In this document: positions 46,351 through 56,940 of the stretch, one piece after another
Numbering within the stretch: the first letter of the stretch is position 1
How the letters are laid out: each line of letters begins with the position of its first letter
Assembly (NCBI RefSeq): GCF_949628265.1
Contig: NC_088789.1
Location: 35,767,883 to 35,831,882, forward strand
Direction: 5' to 3'
Length of the DNA stretch: 64,000 bases
Source of the DNA: Cloeon dipterum
Lineage: Eukaryota > Arthropoda > Insecta > Ephemeroptera > Baetidae
Translations under genes and position numbers: made by a program
Notes under the pieces: generated by a model
Seen by the model: the letters and a program-made list of their open reading frames with translations, nothing else
What the model was told of the DNA's origin: nothing
Database searches by the model: none

Positions 46351-49300
46351 ATAATTTGCCGGGTCCTTTTAGCGCAAAAAGTCGGCGGACAGTGGCTAAT
46401 GGGTGACTGACTGACTTTGGTGCGAGAGGTCGCAACACTTTCCTCGTGGCACACATATTTCGCTCGCAGCTCAGGCGGGCAGTCTCTCCGGCACTCTTTT
46501 CCTTTTTGCTGCATTATTTTACACTCGTAGTTCGCGCGGCGCGAATTATTAGAAATAAATGGACAAGGGGATAATATCCACGTTATGGGAATCACAATTA
46601 TTGCCTAATTTACAACACATTCATTAAATATTTGTTTCCCAAAGTGCGCAGAAAAACTAATTGGCGAGTGCTTAATTAATAATTACTGCAATTCTCGATC
46701 TCCCACTGCTTTGACTCTATTGAAAATTCCTTATCAATGCGAGAGGAAAAGATATCATCTGCGGCGTGCATTGCGAGGGACTTTCTATTGCGATGAAATT
46801 TCAACACCAAGTTATTAAAATATCTTTTCAGAATTAATAATAATTAAAGATTTACATAAATTTTATTCAAGTCTTTCTAATAGAGGGAGCTGATGGCATA
46901 ACAGGTGGTTTTTTTTAATCTCGGGATTTGAAATCAAGTAAATTTCAGATCAACACTTAACATCATTTTTTGCCTCAAATTATTTAAACGTGATTAATAT
47001 TTTTGGCATCGCAGATTGAAATTAATTTCATCGTAGTAATTATCTAACACTCCTCTGTTCAAGTAGTTCAAAAGCGAAATCAGTTCATATTTTTCCTCCT
47101 CAAATTGAACCGCGAATATCAAAAATAGCAAATTAATTGAAGAATGCACAGTAGCTAGATTGAGTCTGAAATCGCAGCGGAAGTGCCTTAAAATCGAAAG
47201 TCTACGGTGGCACCATCTGTTGGCGGCTTCGAACACTTTGGATTTATGCAACTGGTGAATTGCGAGAATACTAAAATTCGATCGTTTCGGCGCTTTCTGG
47301 CTCTGCGTGAATAAAAATAATTCTAGTGCTGGAAAACTTACAAAAAGTGCCGAGCGAGAAAGGTTCCATCTGGTTTTGCTCTCGCTCGCTCGCGACTTAT
47401 TTTATTCGAAGAGCGAGGCTTTTCATCGCTGCCTCAATTGTTTCGTGGCCGAGCAACTTCCCTCTCGCGGCGCCTCGTCTCAATAAAAAACCAAGCCGCC
47501 GGAAAAAAGGACTCGCATTTTTTTTTATTTATTCCGCTGGGACAGTCTTAACCTCTTTAAAAGAGCGTCCCTTTGCCTGTTTGCATCCGAACTCTGCGGT
47601 TCTAAGTGAAACATAAAAAGTGGCCGATTTTTGTGATAGGCCAAACAATTTTCAACTCTATTTTTTACATTTTAAAGTTCATCTCAGGTGGCAAGAGCAG
47701 CAAAGGGTGTTTCTAGCCATTTTTTTAAGAGAGGAGAAGTGATAAAAGCGAGTTGCAGTCGGATTTTGGCGGATTGCGCGAGTAAATTACCTGCTGTGTC
47801 GATTGATATATAACAAGCATTTCTCACAGATGAAATGAAATGTGCTCTCCTTGCTTAAAAATAATAGACAAGTGCAAATATTGCGAGGAAGGCAAAAAAT
47901 TGACGCGACACGAATTGCAAAGACAAAAAACTCTCCCTGTGGAAGCGAACAGCTGCGGCTTCAATTCGCGATAATTTCTCCGCGGAAGAGCTGCAGGAGA
48001 GCCGCGGAAACCGAGACCAATTCTTCTTTCTAAATTTGCCAGCCCTCCAAGTGAACCCCCAGTTTGCAATTAATAATTTGTGAAGAGCCAAAAATATTCA
48101 CGAGCTGATTTTCTTGGCCAGGGGCTGAAAAGTGTCGTGAAAAACAGGATTGTTGGTGCCACTCGGCCGGCCTTATTGTTCCTCCACAATTAAAATTCCA
48201 AATGTATGCATCGATTCCTTTTTTCTTTTCTTTTCTCCGCACGTCCGCCGAAAATGGCTCTAAAGGAAATATGTGGCTCGAGCCGCATTTTTTACAAACT
48301 GATTGTGTTCCGTCAAATAATTTTCAACTCGATTATTCACATTTTAAAATCTAATTTCAGGAAGCAACAGCAGAGATTTGTGCTAGAAGCGTTTCTGCAG
48401 CCGAATTTTGTAGAGATAAAGCGGATCAATTTGATGTTAAACAATAATTAATGAGAGGCGAAGCGCGGACATGGCGGCGATTGCTCCAATTGACGTCGCA
48501 GCAGCGATAAAACTTTATTTATTTATTTCTGACTGTGTGACGGAGCGAATAAGTCGACTGCGAGTGCAAATCTGGCTGCATTTCTAATTCATTTTCTTTC
48601 CAGCTGTGTCAATGAGAACGCAATGGTCGCGGCGGCCAACGGGAAAGCACTCCCCGTTTTTTTTTTAATTTTAGGTTGAACTCTGACTTGGCGAAGAGGA
48701 TCTGTTGGTTCTGAGTTTCCGGCCGGCTTTTGAAAGGTTTTTGTCAGGAATTTCAAATCTGAAGGCTGGAAAATGATTTTCCTTGTTAATTAAAGAACTT
48801 TTTAACCTCATTTTGGCAGAATAAATTTAAATTTAAAAATCTGCCGATCGCTTGTCTCTCCTTGAACATGGACGCGTGCTTTTTAATTACACATTCTGCA
48901 CAATTTCAGTATGCGCGAGTTAATTTTTAGAGAAAAGAAATTGTTGATCAGGCAACACCAATAATTGCAATGAAAATAGTCTCAGTTTCCAATTTGCTCG
49001 CGATTTGCAAGAGGAAGAGCAGAGCAGACGAGAGGCCCCGCAAGGAAAGTGTTGCTTCTCTCTCCTGCGCTTTTTGCGCCTCTCTTAAATGCGGTGCCGG
49101 TGGATGTTTTTTTTTTTTAGAACGGCGGATGCAAAGGGCTACTCTGCGCTTAATTTCAAGTAGTTTGTTTCGCATATAATATCAATATTGGCCATCTAAT
49201 TCTTTTAATTATACTGATAATATTTTGATTTAAAACACAGTCTGCTTAATTTATTTGTTGGCCCAGCCTGACAAAAAATAACTAACATTCAAATGGCGCT

Positions 49301-49680
49301 GGCAGTGACCCAGACGTAGACTTTTTCCTCTGTTGCCAAGCATATTCTCAGAGGCCCTCTCACTTTTTTCCATGCAGAAAATAACCACCACTATAAAGAG
49401 GATTTGCGCTCTTCTTAACTGCTCATAAATTGATTAATTCTAAATAATATCATTCTTTGCCTGTTTAACCCTTTGGTTTAACGCGTGGTGCAATAAATAT
49501 TTCTGCTCGCTCTCAAACACAACCTTTTGTGTATCGAAACTAAGCTTAGACCAATTGAATTATAAAAATCACGCATAAAATATAATTAAAGCAGGCAAAT
49601 GAGTCTCTCTTCAGTTCGAACGTGCGGACGGGCTCTGAGAGAAAACGTTTCTCCGGCTGCACGGACTAAAAGGGCAATTT
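46350..49680. repeat. Long duplicated block, second copy
   Basis: 46350-46640 matches about 9710-9970, 47440-49440 matches 10340-12420, and 49453-49675 matches 14305-14535. The junction near 49450 joins sequences that are about 1.9 kb apart in the first copy. Confidence 0.65.
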
Positions 49681-51180
49681 TTAAGTTTATTTGAATGTGG
49701 CCTAAATAATTGCGCTTACATAAAATTCATTATTTTACGTCTCAAGTTTAGTTTTTAAATTAGAAATTGATTTTCTTGGGGTACTTTTAATCTCTTAAGA
49801 GATTAAAAGAGAAAATCCTAATGAGGAGCCAATGCCACACAAAGAATATCAAAAGAGCTTTAATATAGTACATTGTTGCCTCAAATTTTTTAAACTTATT
49901 TAGAAACCTGGTGAAAAGTTGAGAATGTGAAACTTTTTTCTTCTTTAGCAAAGATTCTATTTTCAGTAGGTTAATTGGTGAGATAAATTAATTAATTAAT
50001 GGCTGAAATAAGTTCTCAAATTATTTTTTTTCACACAAATTTCCTGTTTTGTAAATAAAACGGTATTAAGGAATCACACAGCTTCGGAAAATATATTTAG
50101 CCACCATTTTTTTCATGTGCAGGAATTTAAAATTTGCTTTTTTTGGTGCTTTCTGATCCGGCAAGTAGTTGAGTAGCGAGTGTTGGAAAACTTAACAAGA
50201 GTGCCGAGTGAAAAAGGTCCGTCCTTTCCTTCTGATTTGGCTGATTTTTTGCTCTGATCGCTTTTGACTTTCGCGTGCGCCTGCCTCCTTATCTCTCTTG
50301 CTTTTTATCGCTGCTCGCGTTTGTCCGTCGAGTGTGCAAACAGAGGCTGCGCGCGAGTGGGCTCTAGCAAAGCAGCTTCTTTCCCTCTCGCGGCGCCTCG
50401 TACAAATAAAAAACACGACCCGGAAAGAACTCGCAGCCACACGCGCGCCCTCTCATTTTTGCAAACCAACTCATGCCTAAAGCTTTTTGCAAATTTGCAA
50501 AACAGGCTTGTAACAAGGCTAAAGAACTCTAATTTTAGCATTTTTATCCATCCACATCTGGCCCTTTTTTGTAATGTATGGCGCACATCACAATTGAGCA
50601 AATAAATATTTCTGTTGACCCACAAACACAATCCTTCTGCATCCAAAACTAAGCTTATACCAATTGAATAATAAAAATCAGCAATAAAAATGTAATTAAA
50701 TTGCCTTTTCTTGTTGCATGTGTGGTTCGAGAGGAAATTAATTAGCTTTGCCTCCGCTCGCACAGACTTCAGCTCTGGTCGCATTTTTTACAAACTCATT
50801 TTTAGCAATTTACACCTCCTTTTACAATAAGAATTGTCGCGAAAGCAATATCAATTGGCGATATTTATTAATTTAAAAATTTTACGCGTCATGGTGACAC
50901 TGTTTAAAAAGTCTTAATTTCGGTAAAACTCGATTAATCTCCAAAATAAATTTTCTTTTCGCTCCGAACTGAATCGGAAAAATTCACCGATGTCGAGAAT
51001 TTAGCTCCTCTACGTTTAAAGGGCGATTAATTATTATTTTCTCACTTACTTTTGATCGCGGCTGCGGCACTCAAAACCCAAACGCTATCAGTGTCTGTCG
51101 ATGAGTGAGAAGTGAGACTTTCAACGCCTGCTGCTCACGAGCATTAATAGTTAGACTTTCGCAGCGAGTTGACGCCACCA
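49680..51180. repeat. Repeat mosaic (blocks A and B)
   Basis: 50280-50420 is a copy of block A and 50930-51180 a copy of block B. Block B is cut off at 51180, where a different sequence begins. No gene supported. Confidence 0.45.
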
Positions 51181-51189
51181 AATGTTTTT

Positions 51190-51330
51190 GACTATCGATA
51201 TAAATCGATATATATCGTCTGAAAAATATCGATGTTAAAATATCGTCCTATATAACCAATGTAAAGCTACAAAAAATCGATAAATGTCGTCTGAAAAAAC
51301 ATCGATATTAAAAATCGATTTTTATTTGAC
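51190..51330. promoter_or_regulatory. Cluster of TATCGATA/ATCGAT sites
   Basis: Within about 140 bases there are at least five ATCGAT cores, several in the full form TATCGATA or ATCGATAT, plus related ATATCGTC half-sites. In Drosophila TATCGATA is the DRE bound by DREF, and clustered CGATA is bound by the insulator protein BEAF-32. The cluster lies between the receptor array and the 5S/EF-Ts-like region, so a boundary or promoter role is possible. A simple tandem repeat that happens to contain the core is the alternative. Confidence 0.4.
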
Positions 51331-51429
51331 CATTTCTACGGCCCAGACTCGCGCTACATGGTTATGCAACTTGACATTACATAGGAACTTAAATATCAGG
51401 TCGGCAATTTGCCTCTGAATACAAAAATA

Positions 51430-51757
51430 ACTCGATGTCACGCGGGACTCACTTCACCCCGCGCCATGCGGCTGACGCCGCCGCACTTTGGGGGCCTTTT
51501 TCGGGGTTTTTGGGTGGCGACAGGGGGAGCGCTGGGTGTTTTACCACAATTCAGAACCCTACCTGCTACTGGGACTGCATTTCGGGCGTCAGGGCACTCC
51601 TTTTCGAACTTTAATCTGGCACTACTTTCTTGAAGATGTGGTCCACCTCGCCGGCTGGCGTGACTGCCTCTTTTGTTTTTTTGCACACGGCGAATTTCCC
51701 GCGTCTGGCTAGATGGCGTCGGAGCTAGCCAGGCGCGGGAAACGCGGTCGTGCAATC
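51430..51757. other. GC-rich island inserted in repeat DNA
   Basis: GC-rich block with no other copy in the window. It starts after the ATCGAT cluster and ends where block A sequence resumes (CCGAACGCGACCTCTCATTT at 51761). It has an open frame of 115 codons on the minus strand but no recognised domain. The sharp borders suggest an inserted element. Confidence 0.4.
51695..51742. repeat. 18-bp inverted repeat (hairpin)
   Basis: Arms 51695-51712 and 51725-51742 are complementary at 17 of 18 positions (TTTCCCGCG.CTGGCTAG against CTAGCCAGGCGCGGGAAA) around a 12-base loop. It lies at the right border of the GC-rich island, as a transposon terminus might. Confidence 0.6.
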
Positions 51758-51759
51758 GC

Positions 51760-52010
51760 AGCCGAACGCGACCTCTCATTTCCACAAATCAACTCAACTT
51801 AAAAATATTCGAAAATTTGGTACGCTTATTGTGGCTACAAATTTTTATTCATCCCCTTAAGTTTTAATTATTCCGCTCTGATTTAAAAAGGAGCAGTAAT
51901 AATTGTTATTGCTGTGGTGCCCGCGCTTTACGATTCTCCTACCACCTGTTGGTTAATCAGATAAATATAATCTCATGAAATTATATAGCGTTTCTTGTCA
52001 AGGCGTTGGT
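51760..52010. repeat. Tail of repeat block A, then AT-rich spacer
   Basis: 51760-51880 resembles the downstream part of block A (compare 16105-16240). The rest, to the 5S gene, is AT-rich with nothing recognised. Confidence 0.4.
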
Positions 52011-52128
52011 GTCTACGACCATATCACGTTGAAAACACCGGTTCTCGTCCGATCACCGAAGTTAAGCAACATTGAGTGCAGTCAGTACTTGGATGGGTGA
52101 CCGCCTGGGAACACTGCATGTTGTAGAC
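52011..52128 (+). rRNA. 5S ribosomal RNA
   Basis: 118 nt with the full conserved 5S plan. The terminal stem pairs GTCTACGAC with GTTGTAGAC over nine positions including one G-T. It has GGTTCTCGTCCGATCACCGA in the first half and the internal control region boxes near 52060-52075 (GTTAAGCAAC) and 52090-52103 (TGGATGGGTGACCG). The last part, GGGAACACTGCATGTTGTAG, closely follows arthropod 5S genes. A T run follows. It is a single gene here, not the usual tandem array, and looks intact. Confidence 0.95.
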
Positions 52129-52137
52129 GCATTTCAC

Positions 52138-52142
52138 TTTTT
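52138..52142 (+). terminator. Pol III T-run terminator of the 5S gene
   Basis: Five Ts start ten bases after the 3' end of the mature 5S sequence, as expected for RNA polymerase III. Confidence 0.7.
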
Positions 52143-53033
52143 GCTAATCGGCATTTTGTTAAAATTTCATTTTCATCTTAAAAATTCGTTTTATTTATTT
52201 TTAGGTGCAATTCAAAGCTTTCAGGTTTATTAAAATTAATTATTTATCAAATAGCGAGATTTATTTTTTCTCCTCAAGCACAAAAGACACTCACGCAGTC
52301 ACTCTCGAAGTCTCGGACAAAGAAAAATAAACAAAATTGCTCATCGACGCAACGATTCCGTCCGGAGTCGGGAAAAGTGCTTTTAAATCGGGTTTGCCCT
52401 GCTCGTTCTTCATCCCCTGCATCAGCACCCCCTTCGGAGTCTACGAATTGATGATTTTTGTTGATTTTCGGACTGCCAGCCAGCTGTCCGTTGATGACAA
52501 TTTGTTTAAATTTATTTATCCCGACAGTGCGCAATAATGGCCTTTTTTCGTCTCTCCTCTCGTCGCTGCTTTTTATTCCAGCTGCCGCTTCATTTTTCTC
52601 TCTCCTGCCAAATGCCAATCTCCACTCGGAGCACACAAATAAGCGAGATAAGAGGCAAAAGCGGCCTTGGCACTTATTAGTCAAATTTTTTCCAATCGAC
52701 TTCCAACATTTAGCGGGTAATTTTTATTTCGCATCAAAATAATTGGATCAAATATCAAGTTTCCTCATCTCCGATAATCGCTTCCCAGTCCATTCAAAAA
52801 TTATTACCATCTCTCACTCAGCAAAGCCCATTTTCATTCAGGAAAATTTGTGTAATTTTTTATTTACTTTGAAAGTTGCATGGTTCGATTCTTGCCTTTT
52901 TTATTTAATTTTTACGACCGCTCCTTTAACTTCTCGTCTTCTTATTGTTAGAAAATGACGCGATCGACACGAACATGACACCTTCTCCATTGAAAACAAA
53001 CGTGGTCTTCGCGCCCAAAGTGTTCGAATTGCA
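52143..53033. other. Spacer between 5S gene and EF-Ts-like exon
   Basis: AT-rich to moderately GC-rich, single-copy in this window. The minus strand is open for 136 codons at 52274-52684, without a recognised domain or conserved counterpart. Nothing else supported. Confidence 0.3.
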
Positions 53034-53041
53034 TGACGTCA
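53034..53041. promoter_or_regulatory. CRE palindrome TGACGTCA
   Basis: Perfect cAMP-response-element palindrome 168 bases upstream of the EF-Ts-like start codon, in a GC-richer stretch that fits a promoter. The same octamer occurs near 5595 and 44286 in repeat DNA, so it may be incidental. Confidence 0.3.
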
Positions 53042-53208
53042 CAGTTCTTGCCAAGCTGCAGATGATTCTCGCAGTTGCCACGCGAGGGCAGCACCTCTCA
53101 CCCACACGGCCACACCCACTGCTCTATTTTCTTCTTCACGGCCAGCAGAGCAGCTGATCGAGCCCGTGTTTGTGTTTACGTCTCGCGTTTTGCACAGGAT
53201 CGGCGGGG

Positions 53209-53349
53209 ATGCAGCGGCTGTTGCACTCGTCGGCGCCACTGTTGGCGCCGCCGGACAAGGCCACGCTCGGCAAGCTGCGGGAAAAGAGCGCCGACACGTT
53301 GAGCAAGTGCGAGAAGGCGCTCGAGAACTGCGCCAATGACAACGCCAAG
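53209..53349 (+). CDS. First exon of a mitochondrial elongation factor Ts-like gene
   Basis: ATG at 53209, 47 codons, then a GT donor (AAG|GTATTA). The first dozen residues (MQRLLHSSAPLLA) look like a mitochondrial targeting peptide. Residues about 16-47 (KATLGKLREKSADTLSKCEK, then ALENCANDNAK) match the N-terminal UBA-like helices of EF-Ts (pattern LREKTG-x-x-x-x-x-C-KKAL-x-x-x-x-x-D). EF-Ts recycles EF-Tu-GDP in mitochondrial translation. I find no following exon in the next 10 kb, where Dscam-like fragments and the receptor flank lie instead. It is either an exon with a very long intron or an orphan duplicated exon. Confidence 0.55.
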
Positions 53350-53694
53350 GTATTAAAAAAACCTTAAATTCGCACCTGCGGAAATTTAAAGGGCCCTTCG
53401 ACCCTTCAGGGCGCACCTTCAAACTGATTCAGGGCTGGGTGAAATTTTTATTATCTGCGGTGTGGTTAGAATTTAAAAATTGTGGATTTCAAGGGCACAT
53501 TTCTTTAAATTTAATTCCATTTCCTTGATATCTATTTAAATTTTGTTAATTTTAACATTTATAAGCAAAGTGAAGCAAGGGAATGATTATTTTTAAATGA
53601 ATGGAAAATTTGAGAACCATTACAATTTTTACCAGGTTTAAATCTCAAAGGAATTTAATTTTTCCATAAAATAATTACCTTTTGACCTTTCAGG
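53350..53694. other. AT-rich intron or spacer
   Basis: AT-rich sequence after the EF-Ts-like donor. It contains no recognised exon and ends at a CTTTCAG acceptor-like site at the start of the first Dscam-like fragment. Confidence 0.4.
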
Positions 53695-54925
53695 TGGTGC
53701 CTTGAGGACCGCGAGCAATACCCACCGGTGATCAGCGGCTCTCCCTGGCGGTGCCAGGTCTTTTAAGAATAAAAAAGGTGCGTTTTAGCCTGACCCTGAA
53801 TTTCCACATTTTAATTTTTGAAATAAAATTCAGGTTCGCGGAGAGTATTATTTGTGCTCGGTGAATAATTCTGCTGGCGAGGAGACGGTGCAGGTGGCGC
53901 CGACAATGCCACCAGCCCCAGCATCAGGTCGTCGACGTCAGAAAGGCGGCCGTGTTCAGGTGAGAACAGTTCCATTTAAATTATAATAAAATATTAATAA
54001 AATGTCGATCTTGGCATTTTTAAAATTGATATTTTAGTTAAATAAACGTATCTGGCTGGTTTAAAATCATTTTAACCTGGTATCAGGGTGAAATTTAACC
54101 ACCTTACAAAATATCAGGCCTCTCTTTTTCTCAGGGACCCTTTTATAAGGGTTTAAAAACGCTAATTTGATTGATTTCGAGGCCAAAAAATATTTCAAAT
54201 TTTAACTGAATTAAATTTTTTTCCTAGCCTTTTTTGATCTGAAAACTTTTGGGGTTAAATATCAGGGTGTTTTCTCCAGCTGATCGAAATCTCGATTTAT
54301 CAGGTGTTAAAATTGCCAAAACAAAGTAAATTAAATAATGACCCTGAATAAAATTGTTTATTTGCAGACACGTGAGCGTAGCCATTGCGTGAGGAGCTCG
54401 CTGACCTGCCGAGGGTTGCCGTTGATTGGTGTGGAGAAAAGGACACCCTGGGCAGTGACTCGGAGGTGGAGACGTCAGTGTCGAGCGGCCGCAAGTCGTA
54501 CCCTTCGCTGAAGGGTCAGGTGCGCACCTCCAGCCACTACAAGCTAACAATTCCCCGACCTGGCATCAGGGTAAAGACCTGAGAGTTTTTAAATTGTTCA
54601 AAATTTGATTTGTAGCTCTTTTTATTTAATTATTTTTGCAAACGAATCCTCTATATTTCCTGAGTCAGGGTAGGATGTTTTTATCGCCATGTATGTCCTC
54701 ACCTGGTTTGAAGGTGGCTTCGATTTAAATTGTGGACTCGTGTTGCAGTGTCTTGGCGAAGACGGGCGTCGGGCCGCTTCTCCGACTCGCAGCTGAAAGC
54801 CGAGCGAGGCCGAGTGCCGCCTCTCTCACCTCGACAGGGACACCACCTTCCAAACCAACGTCCGGCCATTGTCTCTGAGTTCGCTACCCCCTCCCCTACT
54901 TAAATACAATTTTGTACTGTCAAAA
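53695..54925 (+). pseudogene. Dscam-like gene fragment 1
   Basis: Exon-like pieces in order: 53697-53780 (degenerate end of an Ig-domain exon), 53834-53959 and 54367-54580. In the second piece RGEYYLCSVNNSAGEETVQV matches the last strands of an Ig domain, bracketed by CAG and GTGAGA. The third encodes a Ser-rich part containing SSGRKSYPS and SSHYKLTIPRP. A tail at 54750-54905 follows. The Ig piece resembles the constant exon of arthropod Dscam that ends Ig3 and begins Ig4. Frame breaks between pieces (the second half of the Ig exon is out of frame) indicate a pseudogene. Related fragments lie at 55680-56690 and 56941-57955. Confidence 0.5.
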
Positions 54926-55679
54926 ATCTCGAATTTTCTTTATTTTATCAACCCGGCCAATCCGCTATTCTTTTAATTAATAATAATCAAACATCTCGGC
55001 TGCGCTGCTGCAACACTCCCTCTCGCGGCTGCTTCAGTTTTGGGATTTTTTATACGAATTTTTAGAATTTGTAACAAAATTTGAGAATCCTAGCACAAAA
55101 AACAAAAAGTTTACCAGGCGGAGGAATCGTTTCGGCACATCAGTTGGCGAATAAAGCGAATTAGTCTTTCTCTTCCGCGGCAAAGGTGCAGCCGCAACCT
55201 ACACATTCGCCTGAGATTTGGCATTCTATTCATTTTTTATAATCAAGATTTATTTTAAAAACTTAAATTTGACCTATTTAATTTTAAATTGCCTCAAATC
55301 TTAGAAATTGGCAGTTTTATTTTGAAAAAGACTCAAAGAGGAAAATTAAATTCAGTTACCTCTAACTTTGAAGTGTTTATTTTTTTATTAATTAAAAATC
55401 ATGCTATGTTCCCATTGAAAGAGTCGATGGTAATTAATGAAGCCTTTATCTAAATTCTTTAATACACACGTATTTATTTGTATTGATCAATTTAACAACC
55501 GGATTTTTAGCTGTAATTTGTGATTTCCTTCCTTGAAACATGACAAATGTGCGTTTTTAGCTGGAAAATTATCTAAAATTTAATTACGTGTGTAATCAAA
55601 GAGATCTCAAATCTAAAAACACCAATTTTAAAAATAAATTTAAGAAATAGCCAAAAAAATTGATATACTGACGACCTTT
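54926..55679. other. Spacer between Dscam-like fragments 1 and 2
   Basis: AT-rich. The end (55640-55745) resembles 58090-58200 after fragment 3 in the same orientation, so fragments 1 and 3 are direct duplicates and fragment 2 sits inverted between them. Confidence 0.4.
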
Positions 55680-56690
55680 GACAGGTTACCGCACCCTGAG
55701 ATCGATTCCAGTGAAACTTTTCGCGATTTGTTCAACATCCGCTCACGGTTTTTTCGACATAATTCAAAAGAAGCGAAGCAAAAACGCGAATGTCTCGCCG
55801 AGGCGGCCGCCGGACCGGAGGTCTGTCTGCTGAGGACGTGTCGAGCCGGATCGGAGGGCCCAAAGGCTGCTTCCTGCTTCTGCCGGTCAGGGTCAACCCT
55901 CGACAGGTCAGCGAGCTCCTCACGCAACAGCTAACCACGTGTCTGCAAATAAATAAAAACATTAAGGGATGATTTTGAATTTTCTTTCCAAATTGCGCTA
56001 TTTTGGCAAATTTAACACCTTAAAAATCCAGTTCTCGGTTACTTAGAAAGATGTAAATTATTTTTGCAAAATAAAAACACCCTGGGATGAAACTCGTTAG
56101 GTTTCAAACCTGTCAGGTTGTTGTAAAAAATTTTATTCACAGTTGAATATTGTGAAAAATTAAATTTTTTGCTTTCACTCGAACCAAATGTGTTTTTAAA
56201 CATTTAAACCCTTATCAAAGGGTCTGTTAGAAAAAACTATGGTCTTAAATATTTTAGAATGGTTAAAATGCACCCTGATATCAGGTTATTAAACCAACTA
56301 GATTTAAATACTAATTTAAAAATTGCCAAAAATGACATTTTTTTATTTTTACCAAAAAATATTGTCACCTGAACGTCCTGAACACGGCCGCCTCTCCGAC
56401 GTCGATAACCTGGTGCTGAGGCTGGACACGTGGGTCGACCCTGTACTCAGCGCCACCTGCAATTTTAACGTCTCCTCGCCAGCCGAATTTTTCAGCCAGC
56501 ACAAATATTTTCCGCGATCCTCCAGACGAACCTGAAAGTGAATTTTATTTTTTAAAATTAAATGGAAATTCAGGGTCAGGGTAAAACGCACCTTTGAGAT
56601 TCTTAAAAGACCTGGCGCCACCAGGGAGAACCGCTGATCACCGCGGCAGCAATTGCTCGCGGTCGTCAGGGTACCAACTGAAAGGTAAAA
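55680..56690 (-). pseudogene. Dscam-like gene fragment 2 (inverted)
   Basis: Best preserved of the three, on the minus strand. An exon end near 56688-56600 encodes FSLVAPGLLRISK and stops at a GTGCGT donor. After a short intron the exon 56531-56369 encodes VRLEDRGKYLCWLKNSAGEE, with the D-x-G-x-Y-x-C signature of an Ig domain. A frameshift follows, after which another frame reads QPQHQVIDVGEAAVF, like the start of Dscam Ig4 (QTVDFGRPAVF in the fly). 55927-55800 matches the REELADLPRV piece of fragment 1. Upstream codons of the first exon contain a stop, so it is not functional as it stands. Confidence 0.55.
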
Positions 56691-56940
56691 AAGAAATTAT
56701 TTTAAGGAAAATTAAATGCCCTGAGAAAAAAATAGATGGATAGAGAATTTGTTGGCAGGTGGCAAGACCCAAGAGTCGTGTGTGAACTGTTTCCGCAGCC
56801 GAATTTTGCCAAATTTCCAGTTCTAATAAAAATTATTCACTGCTAAAAATTGGCCAATTACACGCGGGAACTTTTCAGCTGCGGTCGTCGCTCAGCTTAA
56901 TTTGTTGCACCCTCAATTTGGCGATTTTCCCCTGGACGTT

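Noticed and set aside
52274..52684. 136-codon minus-strand ORF between the 5S gene and the EF-Ts-like exon
   Set aside because: No recognisable domain, no splice signals that extend it and no second copy to test conservation.
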